Source: Cepaea nemoralis (taxonomy: Eukaryota; Mollusca; Gastropoda; Stylommatophora; Helicidae). Taken from it: 64,000 nt of DNA. This document shows positions 53,101 through 64,000 of this stretch, in pieces. Positions within the stretch are counted from its first letter, which is position 1. The number at the start of each line of letters is the position of its first letter. The stretch spans positions 377,501-441,500 of the forward strand of contig JACEFZ010006318.1 of NCBI GenBank assembly GCA_014155875.1, in the 5' to 3' direction. Below the pieces are notes generated by a model. The model was not told where the DNA came from. It saw only the letters and a program-made list of their open reading frames with translations, and searched no databases. The position numbers and the translations under genes are program-made.

Positions 53101-55673
53101 GAATACCCCTGGTATTAGTTTTCTTACTACATCCCTGCCAATCTGCAGAGTAGCACTTTTACAGTTACTAATTGAGGCGAACCCATGTTGTTGTCATTCT
53201 GCCGATCGTCGCCATTTTACTTGTGAAAATAAATACTAATTTTTATTCACTTAGGAACAGAAGATTTCCTCATTCTAGGTAACACTATAAACCGAACTAC
53301 ACCGAATCGTACCTCAAACCTGTGGATGTTAAGTTTGGAGCTTCCAGTTGGAAACTAGCAAAGGCACCACTATCCTATCTTTAATTAAGCTATCTAAATA
53401 AATTTAACTCACCAAGAGTGGGCTTACAAATTGCCAGTTATTTTGATGGATTTCCTCGGTCCTCGTGTGTGGGCCACACAAGCCAGTCATGGTTAAATCT
53501 AGAGGCATTTGTGACTCCCTGCTCTGGTCCAGTGACTGGGGAGGGCTGGTTAAAGCCTCCCTATTCTATACTACAGCGATCTACATCATCGCTCCTTCGG
53601 CCACGGTTGTCTGGTTTGGAGAGACCGGGAAACTGACACGCGCCTCTATTTATCCTCACTTCCAGAGCGGCTTCCCATCGTACCCCAGGGCACTGCAAGG
53701 GATGCTGGTATTGGTAACATTATCATCATCATCATGTATCGCGCCAGACTATTACACATCACACCCCCAATTTTTCGACGGTCCCCGTCGAATACTCTAA
53801 ACCCTTAGGTTTAGACAAAACACTAGGGCTATTTAAGTAAATAATCAATTAAGGGGGTTTCATCACGGGACTTAAACCTCTCAGCATAAACTTGCTACCA
53901 GTTATATTTTCTGAACCTGCCTTAAAAACATACATCAGTGACAATTTTAAAAAAAATCAGTCCCTGACAAAAGATAATACCATATCTTATGAGTAGCCAT
54001 GAGGAATATGCAGTCTGCATACACAATAAACTAGCAACCCTGACATCAACATCAACACTTAGCTCCATGGATGCAATACGTAGGGGCACCAAAAAAATTT
54101 CACACAGGCATCCCCTTAAATTTACAATCCCTACTTGTAACCCAAAAACAACAATGACAGGAATAACATGCATGCTATCCACTAGATCACCTGCAAACCA
54201 AGATGTAGACATCCCTGCCACTGAAAAAAAAATATAATTCCCATGACTATGCAGGCAAACCCAGTTTTTGTTTTCCCGGTCTGATTCTGGTAGCCCCGCT
54301 TCAGCCAGCCGCATCCACCAGTTCCATGGGATGAGTCAGTAATTTCTCAGTTGTCACCATGGTACCCAAATGAAGCGGGGTAGGAAAATACCTGTACATG
54401 GGAAAAAAAACAAAGCAAAACAAACATGCTGGAAGACATGGCGTCTTAGACTCACTTTCTGTGGGGATTCCTAATTCGAATTAATATTGCATGACACAAA
54501 ATAATTAACTAGTAATTAATTATTTGTCCATAAAGTGTGTCGCAGAAATATATAACGAATGTTTCTGTCTGATGATGCTCACTGGATATCGTTTCCTCCC
54601 ACTATTATGTGTCTCTTTTGAATTGTCTTATGCACAGGGGAAATATAGGAAATCAGTTCATTCACTGCTCGATGATTCTCGCTGGATGCTATTTCTTCTC
54701 ACTGAATGTCTATTATGTGTCGCTTCTAAATTTTCTATGCACGGGGGAAATATAGGAAATCACTGTTCACTCGACCCGCAACACTCAATATGTCCACCCA
54801 TGACATCATGAACATGGATGAACACGCTAGTATTAACTCCTCTGCTTCCGCCTATAAGGAAAGGATTTTCTTATCACCACAGGTAACATTGTCATCTGTC
54901 ACTTCAAACGGACATGGTGAACTGATGCACAATAAGGGAAACATCCCCCTCGATGATCTCAGGTGATGGTGCCACCGGTGGGGATTGAATATGGATGTCC
55001 AGCGCTCTGCTGCTGGTGGGACACACTGGTGGGATGGATTTCTGATATCCCCTCTTCCAGACAAACAAGGGAAAGGTACTTCTATGGATGGCCCCAGATG
55101 TTGGCACTGCTGAAATCAGTCGCATGAACAGTCCACAACTGTTCTCCCAAAAGAATCAACAGAATTTTTCTCTTGGACAAGCACAGCCCCAGCCTCTATT
55201 GAATGTGGGAGCATTCTGCTCTCATGGAGTCGTCAACCACCTCTGTAGCTTTCTGAGTAAAGCTTGATGGTTTCAGTAGGAATATACATGCATATTCCAA
55301 AAGACTTTATAGCTAAAGTTTGGTGACCTTCGTTGTTTTCTCACTCTTAATTTATACCAGCGGACTCAGACTGAGCGCCGGCTGGGTGGGAAACTTCGGT
55401 TCCCTAAACATGGAATAAGGTCACCTTTAATTTCGACGACTTGAGATGTGGTGTAGATCTGGAGGCTCTTCTCTCAATGCTGTGCTTCTTGGAGACTTGG
55501 GGAACAAACCTGAACCCAGTTAATGTCTTTGGCCAGGGACCTCTCACACCCCCAAAAAGCCAAAAAAAAATAAAAACATGGAACTACCACCTAAAAGAAT
55601 CATTGAAGACTGGAACAGACACCAACAAGATAATCTAAAGGCCGCCAAACAATCCAGGCCGAGGCTCGCCACT
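50106..55673 (+). repeat. 5.57-kb tandem unit, copy 1
   Basis: First of about 2.5 head-to-tail copies; the unit starts at TGTCATAGGAGG. No open frame above 111 codons and none recognised. Internal features are a ~100-bp doublet (54,571-54,766), a duplicated ATACAGAAATGGGAA...CTGCTGCCTA block (50,500 and 50,695), and at the end a short frame MELPPKRIIEDWNRHQQDNL of unknown meaning. It differs from copies 2 and 3 by small indels such as an extra GTGTATGGAAGG near 50,952. Confidence 0.95.
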
Positions 55674-58600
55674 TGTCATAGGAGGTAGAATATCAAGGAC
55701 AGGAAGATGATGTAATTTCCTATACTTAAGTGCTCAAAGATAAAGAAGCGCAACACTGACTTTTAATGGGCCAGAGAAGAAAAGGACAATAAGGAGAAAT
55801 AGAGAAAGAGCACTGTGTATATCCTCCTCTGTTAACAAGAAAAGGGGTAGAATTAAGACAGAAGATTCCAGGAGTTCTTAGGGCGGGGGATGTACTGTTG
55901 TACACCCCAGACAGAAGATTACACTGCTGGACTGTAACAGGATCAATGAGTTTATACAACAAACTACAGACTAAACAAAACAAATTAAGAACAACAAAAT
56001 TAGGTTTTTATTGACAGAACTGCATGATTCAGGGACAAACAGGCATCTTGACATGTCACATAACTGACATATACAGAAATGGGAACCTATGTTCCCACAG
56101 TAATCACTGCTGCCTAACATCGCTATGCACATGACTAGGTACCCATCTCCACAAACCAACAAGGGCATGGCAACAACAGAGCCTCAACGTAAACAACAAC
56201 ATAACAGCAGGTATGGACTCTCTATTGTAATCATCTCAGGACTCATGGACAGTTGGTACATACAGAAATGGGAATCTGAAATCCCACAGAGATAACTGCT
56301 GCCTAGTACTAACTACAGGGGCGGTCTCTAAATGACAGTGAGACCTCAATCATGTTCAGTTGAGTCGAAGGGCACCCTCAATACCCACACAAGACACCCG
56401 CATCACATAAGTCGACTGGGACCAGATACAGCGAAAAACCATAACATAACGAATAACAAAACTATAACCCTAACAGCAGAGATATAGTGGCATAAACACG
56501 CATAAACAGGTATACGAAGGGGTATACAAAAGGGGATGTGAGTGGCCTACGACATTAACCAGAGCCGGGGCTCAAGTTTGCTCTACAAACCACAAACATG
56601 GCCAGAGGTCACTACCTGCAATGCATGACAAGGTACAACATCTAATTAATAATCATCAAAGCATCATTATTTGCATCAACACATGGACTTCACAGGACAA
56701 CAACTACAGCAACGGTGTATGCAAACAGTGTCCTTGTGGCACAAACATAGACATGGACTGTGTAAGTTCACACCAACCACATGATACTTCAACTGGACAA
56801 CAATGACATGGATAGGTTATAGGATATACTCCACATAAAATATAAACAGAGCACACACGCTCTACAGCATCCTTCGGAGAGATTGGGCCCACAATTAATG
56901 CAACAGCCACCACCATATCATGGGACAATCTTAATGTGAGGGCGGATCATCCCTCGTCACAATGCTCGCAGCCTTTCCTGGCTTCTCATCTAACTCAATA
57001 TTTACTTCTTGAACACTCTCAGTTCAGGGGGGTCATTACCTACAGATCTCTGACACAACACAACTTCTCATCCCCAACACCACAGGCTGAGAATACCACT
57101 CATAAATGCCAATGTTACACAGCAACACTCATCAACTAGTCAAAATCAACACCGAACACAACTCAGCTACACCGGTGTACCACGACTCTAACAGGACAAC
57201 ACCATTTGAACATGTACATACAGGACATAAATACAGTCCAATGCACCAACAGCAATCAAGCAGACAGGATATGCAATTCAACATGACATCACCAACTAGA
57301 TGTGTCATTGTACTGATGACAACTAGACAACATCACTATACCAGAAGTACAGTTCTACACATAACACCAGCAACAATCAGGACACAGGCTATAACATAAG
57401 TCACCTGCCAACAACTCAGACATATAACACCACATAAAACCATCACAATCATCAAATGATCGCTCTCACCATAGCCATCACCACAATCACAATCATCTTA
57501 GCTGACATCACTACATGGTCACCCTCACCATGACAAAGCTCTCAATAATACCCCAGATTCATTATGGGTGCCTTATTCAGCACCTCTTGCTGGTCAGGAG
57601 ACTATTCTTACTAAGTTCACATGTGTCCAACCTGAGCAACACAGATCATTATCCCCATGAACACTATTATAATCATAAACCACCCTATCATGTGTAGTGT
57701 TCAACCTGGCACCTTCATCACTACACCCAGTCATGAATAATTATTACCATAGCTCCATTTATCTAGAAGAACATAACATACATTGTCATCAAGCACCATA
57801 TATCTATTACTTTCACCGTGCCACTCTACACCTTCGTACGCCAGCAATCACTATAGGTTTGGTGTTCTTGAGTCGTGATAAGTCATCTGACTTCAAACAC
57901 ACAATATAACATAATGGAGGTGTCTCTCATCCCCTGGCACCCTTTACTTTCCATTACACATGAGGCATCTCACTACCTCAATATATTATAATATAAAGAC
58001 ACCGGCCTTCCCCTTTGTTGTGGGAAGTTACATAAACACATCCGTACCATGTTTCCAGTTCAACTTCATGTTCCTCATTCTAGACCAGACTGGTATAACC
58101 ACCCAGTTATGTACTTTGCCTCCCTCTTACTGACTGTACAGTCCACCTGGAACAGCCCTGGTTACCCCAGGCCATTCAATCTACTGTTATCTTCAACCTC
58201 ACCATGCTACTATAATAATGGCATATTATATTATATATATCCTGCACACCTAATCTGGCCACCTCCATACAGGAATATCACCCACATAGAATTAACATAA
58301 CCTAATATTTTATACTACAGTGCTCCATATTTTCCTCTTCACTGTTGTAAACAGCCACAACCATTATTTCATTATTTCCTCATATTTTATTCTAGTGCTC
58401 TGTATTTTCCTCTTGTCAGAACACAGACTTTACAGAACAATACATCCTCCTCTACTCTGGACTATGATACTACATATTTTGCCTACTGTATTGAATTCTG
58501 GACCTATCAAATTCTATAGAACTACCAAACACAGTACAGTATCGATACTTGATTACTTCCAATTCGTACTGGCACTGCGCTGTCTGCTATATTAAATCTA

Positions 58601-61230
58601 AAAACCTACAAATATACACACCATCGTATGAGAACAACCTTTCTCCTGCATCGTCACTGAATACCCCTGGTATTAGTTTTCTTACTACATCCCTGCCAAT
58701 CTGCAGAGTAGCACTTTTACAGTTACTAATTGAGGCGAACCCATGTTGTTGTCATTCTGCCGATCGTCGCCATTTTACTTGTGAAAATAAATACTAATTT
58801 TTATTCACTTAGGAACAGAAGATTTCCCCATTCTAGGTAACACTATAAACCGAACTACACCGAATCGTACCTCAAACCTGTGGATGTTAAGTTTGGAGCT
58901 TCCAGTTGGAAACTAGCAAAGGCACCACTATCCTATCTTTAATTAAGCTATCTAAATAAATTTAACTCACCAAGAGTGGGCTTACAAATTGCCAGTTATT
59001 TTGATGGATTTCCTCGGTCCTCGTGTGTGGGCCACACAAGCCAGTCATGGTTAAATCTAGAGGCATTTGTGACTCCCTGCTCTGGTCCAGTGACTGGGGA
59101 GGGCTGGTTAAAGCCTCCCTATTCTATACTACAGCGATCTACATCATCGCTCCTTCGGCCACGGTTGTCTGGTTTGGAGAGACCGGGAAACTGACACGCG
59201 CCTCTATTTATCCTCACTTCCAGAGCGGCTTCCCATCGTACCCCAGGGCACTGCAAGGGATGCTGGTATTGGTAACATTATCATCATCATGTATCGCGCC
59301 AGACTATTACACATCACACCCCCAATTTTTCGACGGTCCCCGTCGAATACTCTAGACCCTTAGGGTTTAGACAAAACACTAGGGCTATTTAAGTAAACAA
59401 TCAATTAAGGGGGTTTCATCACGGGACTTAAACCTCTCAGCATAAAATTGTTACCAGTTATATTTTCTGAACCTGCCTTAAAAACATACATCAGTGACAA
59501 TTTTAAAAAATCAGTCCCTGACAAAAGATAATACCATATCTTATGAGTGGCCATGAGGAATATGCAGTCTGCATACACAATAAACTAGCAACCCTGACAT
59601 CAACATCAACACTTAGCTCCATGGATGCAATACGTAGGGGCACCAAAAAAAATTTCACACAGGCATCCCCTTAAATTTACAATCCCTACTTGTAACCCAA
59701 AAACAACAATGACCGGAATAACATGCATGCTATCCACTAGATCACCTGCAAACCAAGATGTAGACATCCCTGCCACTGAAAAAAAATATAATTCCCATGA
59801 CTATGCAGGCAAACCCAGTTTTTGTTTTCCCGGTCTGATTCTGGTAGCCCCGCTTCAGCCAGCCGCATCCACCAGTTCCATGGGATGAGTCAGTAATTTC
59901 TCAGTTGTCACCATGGTACCCAAATGAAGCGGGGTAGGAAAATACCTGTACATGGGAAACAAAACAAAGCAAAACAAACATGCTGGAAGACATGGCGTCT
60001 TAGACTCACTTTCTGTGCGTGGGATTCCTAATTCGAATTAATATTGCATGACACAAAATAATTAACTAGTAATTAATTATTTGTCCATAAAGTGTGTCGC
60101 AGAAATATATAACGAATGTTTCTGTCTGATGATGCTCACTGGATATCGTTTCCTCCCACTATTATGTGTCTCTTTTGAATTGTCTTATGCACAGGGGAAA
60201 TATAGGAAATCAGTTCATTCACTGCTCGATGATTCTCGCTGGATGCTATTTCTTCTCACTGAATGTCTATTATGTGTCGCTTCTAAATTTTCTATGCACG
60301 GGGGAAATATAGGAAATCACTGTTCACTCGACCCGCAACACTCAATATGTCCACCCATGACATCATGAACATGGATGAACACGCTAGTATTAACTCCTCT
60401 GCTTCCGCCTATAAGGAAAGGATTTTCTTATCACCACAGGTAACATTGTCATCTGTCACTTCAAACGGACATGGTGAACTGATGCACAATAAGGGAAACA
60501 TCCCCCTCGATGATCTCAGGTGATGGTGCCACCGGTGGGGATTGAATATGGATGTCCAGCGCTCTGCTGCTGGTGGGACACACTGGCGGGGTGGATTTCT
60601 GATGTCCCCTCTTCCAGACAAACAAGGGAAAGGTACTTCTATGGATGGCCCCAGATGTTGGCACTGCTGAAATCAGTCGCATGAACAGTCCACAACTGTT
60701 CTCCCAAAAGAATCAACAGAATTTTTCTCTTGGACAAGCACAGCCCCAGCCTCTATTGAATGTGGGAGCATTCTGCTCTCATGGAGTCGTCAACCACCTC
60801 TGTAGCTTTCTGAGTAAAGCTTGATGGTTTCAGTAGGAATATACATGCATATTCCAAAAGACTTTATAGCTAAAGTTTGGTGACCTTCGTTGTTTTCTCA
60901 CTCTTAATTTATACCAGCGGACTCAGACTGAGCGCCGGCTGGGTGGGAAACTTCGGTTCCCTAAACATGGAATAAGGTCACCTTTAATTTCGACGACTTG
61001 AGATGTGGTGTAGATCTGGAGGCTCTTCTCTCAATGCTGTGCTTCTTGGAGACTTGGGGAACAAACCTGAACCCAGTTAATGTCTTTGGCCAGGGACCTC
61101 TCACACCCCCAAAAAGCCAAAAAAAAATAAAAACATGGAACTACCACCTAAAAGAATCATTGAAGACTGGAACAGACACCAACAAGATAATCTAAAGGCC
61201 GCCAAACAATCCAGGCCGAGGCTCGCCACT
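55674..61230 (+). repeat. 5.56-kb tandem unit, copy 2
   Basis: Nearly identical to copy 1 over its whole length, with only a few substitutions or indels per kilobase by eye. It shares derived states with copy 3 (for example the shorter ATACGAAGGGGTATA region near 56,515). Confidence 0.95.
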
Positions 61231-64000
61231 TGTCATAGGAGGTAGAATATCAAGGACAGGAAGATGTAATTTCCTATACTTAAGTGCTCAAAGATAAAGA
61301 AGCGCAACACTGACTTTTAATGGGCCAGAGAAGAAAAGGACAATAAGGAGAAATAGAGAAAGAGCACTGTGTATATCCTCCTCTGTTAACAAGAAAAGGG
61401 GTAGAATTAAGACAGAAGATTCCAGGAGTTCTTAGGGCGGGGGATGTACTGTTGTACACCCCAGACAGAAGATTACACTGCTGGACTGTAACAGGATCAA
61501 TGAGTTTACACAACAAACTACAGACTAAACAAAACAAATTAAGAACAACAAAATTAGGTTTTTATTGACAGAACTGCATGGTTTAGGGACAAACAGGCAT
61601 CTTGACATGTCACATAACTGACATATACAGAAATGGGAACCTATGTTCCCACAGTAATCACTGCTGCCTAACATCGCTATGCACATGACTAGGTACCCAT
61701 CTCCACAAACCAACAAGGACATGGCAACAACAGAGCCTCAACGTAAACAACAACATAACAGCAGGTATGGACTCTCTATTGTAATCATCTCAGGACTCAT
61801 GGACAGTTGGTACATACAGAAATGGGAATCTGAAATCCCACAGAGATAACTGCTGCCTAGTACTAACTACAGGGGCGGTCTCTAAATGACAGTGAGACCT
61901 CAATCATGTTCAGTTGAGTCGAAGGGCACCCTCAATACCCACACAAGACACCCGCATCACATAAGTCGACTGGGACCAGATACAGCGAAAAACCATAACA
62001 TAACGAATAACAAAACTATAACCCTAACAGCAGAGATATAGTGGCATAAACACGCATAAACAGGTATACGAAGGGGTATAAAAAGGGGATGTGAGTGGCC
62101 TACGACATTAACCAGAGCCGGGGCTCAAGTTTGCTCTACAAACCACAAACATGGCCAGAGGTCACTACCTGCAATGCATGACAAGGTACAACATCTAATT
62201 AATAATCATCAAAGCATCATTATTTGCATCAACACATGGACTTCACAGGACAACAACTACAGCAACGGTGTATGCAAACAGTGTCCTTGTGGCACAAACA
62301 TAGACATGGACTGTGTAAGTTCACACCAACCACATGATACTTCAACTGGACAACAATGACATGGATAGGTTATAGGATATACTCCACATAAAATATAAAC
62401 AGAGCACACACGCTCTACAGCATCCTTCGGAGTGATTGGGCCCACAATTAATGCAACAGCCACCACCATATCATGGGACAATCTTAATGTGAGGGCGGAT
62501 CATCCCTCGTCACAATGCTCGCAGCCTTTCCTGGCTTCTCATCTAACTCAATATTTACTTCTTGAACACTCTCAGTTCAGGGGGGTCATTACCTACAGAT
62601 CTCTGACACAACACAACTTCTCATCCCCAACACCACAGGCTGAGAATACCACTCATAAATGCCAATGTTACACAGCAACACTCATCAACTAGTCAAAATC
62701 AACACCGAACACAACTCAGCTACACCGGTGTACCACGACTCTAACAGGACAACACCATTTGAACATGTACATACAGGACATAAATACAGTCCAATGCACC
62801 AACAGCAATCAAGCAGACAGGATATGCAATTCAACATGACATCACCAACTAGATGTGTCATTGTACTGATGACAACTAGACAACATCACTATACCAGAAG
62901 TACAGTTCTACACATAACACCAGCAACAATCAGGACACAGGCTATAACATAAGTCACTGCCAACAACTCAGACATATAACACCACATAAAACCATCACAA
63001 TCATCAAATGATCGCTCTCACCATAGCCATCACCACAATCACAATCATCTTAGCTGACAACACTACATGGTCACCCTCACCATGACAAAGCTCTCAATAA
63101 TACCCCAGATTCATTATGGGTGCCTTATTCAGCACCTCTTGCTGGTCATGAGACTATTCTTACTAAGTTCACATGTGTCCAACCTGAGCAACACAGATCA
63201 TTATCCCCATGAACACTATTATAATCATAAACCACCCTATCATGTGTAGTGTTCAACCTGGCACCTTCATCACTACACCCAGTCATGAATAATTATTACC
63301 ATAGCTCCATTTATCTAGAAGAACATAACATACATTGTCATCAAGCACCATATATCTATTACTTTCACCGTGCCACTCTACACCTTCGTACGCCAGCAAT
63401 CACTATAGGTTTGGTGTTCTTGAGTCGTGATAAGTCATCTGACTTCAAACACACAATATAACATAATGGAGGTGTCTCTCATCCCCTGGCACCCTTTACT
63501 TTCCATTACACATGAGGCATCTCACTACCTCAATATATTATAATATAAAGACACCGGCCTTCCCCTTTGTTGTGGGAAGTTACATAAACACATCCGTACC
63601 ATGTTTCCAGTTCAACTTCATGTTCCTCATTCTAGACCAGACTGGTATAACCACCCAGTTATGTACTTTGCCTCCCTCTTACTGACTGTACAGTCCACCT
63701 GGAACAGCCCTGGTTACCCCAGGCCATTCAATCTACTGTTATCTTCAACCTCACCATGCTACTATAATAATGGCATATTATATTATATATATCCTGCACA
63801 CCTAATCTGGCCACCTCCATACAGGAATATCACCCACATAGAATTAACATAACCTAATATTTTATACTACAGTGCTCCATATTTTCCTCTTCACTGTTGT
63901 AAACAGCCACAACCATTATTTCATTATTTCCTCATATTTTATTCTAGTGCTCTGTATTTTCCTCTTGTCAGAACACAGACTTTACAGAACAATACATCCT
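61231..64000 (+). repeat. 5.56-kb tandem unit, copy 3 (cut by window end)
   Basis: Continues to the end of the window at the point equivalent to about 58,446 in copy 2. The array therefore extends further than can be seen. Confidence 0.95.

Noticed and set aside
59360..59372. Telomere-like CCTTAGGGTTTAG
   Set aside because: A single occurrence with no tandem repetition.
50106..64000. Small open frames conserved in every 5.56-kb unit as possible genes
   Set aside because: They are conserved because the units are nearly identical everywhere, including non-coding parts. None exceeds about 110 codons or matches a family I know.

Overview
The window is eukaryotic, repeat-dominated intergenic DNA from an invertebrate animal. 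A mollusc, perhaps a gastropod, is my best guess. That rests on the mix of LINE clades (Tx1/L1-like, I/Nimb-like with RNase H, RTE, CR1/L2-like), a Gmr1-type Ty3/gypsy element, hAT remnants, abundant TCTG, GA and GT simple repeats, and retrocopies of animal CELF and SKT/SRCIN1-type genes. No intact host gene, rRNA or tRNA gene was recognised. The long open frames over simple repeats are artefacts.

Layout. 1-2.4 kb: a dispersed repeat, a TCA microsatellite and two copies of a SINE-like repeat whose head is derived from U2 snRNA. 2.4-3.5 kb: LINE C-terminal fragments. 3.5-11 kb: simple-sequence DNA built on a SINE-like element ('GACCCGGC' head plus TCTG tract), with a 2.2-kb GGA polypurine satellite, a GT-rich minisatellite and a 249-bp TTC tract. 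11-13.1 kb: a mosaic of SINE, LINE and hAT pieces, duplicated at 44.5-49.4 kb. 13.1-17.7 kb: a nearly full-length Tx1/L1-type LINE (ORF1 and ORF2) broken by small indels. 17.7-21.3 kb: a degenerate ATT-rich tandem array ending in a third U2-type SINE. 21.3-23.7 kb: a processed CELF pseudogene. 24.5-26.3 kb: a LINE ORF1 with one stop. 26.5-28.7 kb: a processed SKT/SRCIN1-like (AIP3-domain) pseudogene on the minus strand, bordered by a CR1/L2-like LINE fragment and a truncated LTR.

31,823-41,083 is a complete minus-strand LTR retrotransposon. It has ~2.08-kb LTRs, a 5-bp target duplication, a tRNA-Pro-type primer site, a polypurine tract, gag, and a pol in the order protease-integrase-RT-RNase H, which is the Gmr1-type order. 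Two frameshifts at the integrase/RT junction disable it. 41.9-43.7 kb holds a minus-strand LINE with an intact 513-aa Gag-like ORF1. 44.5-49.4 kb holds RT, hAT and RTE fragments; the RTE copy is split by a 2.73-kb I-like LINE with a 12-bp target duplication, and the uninterrupted paralogue is at 12.16 kb.

50,106-64,000 is about 2.5 copies of a very similar 5.56-kb tandem unit without recognisable genes. It cuts into an hAT transposase fragment. The window's main interest is as a record of nested insertions, with paralogous empty sites preserved for two of them.
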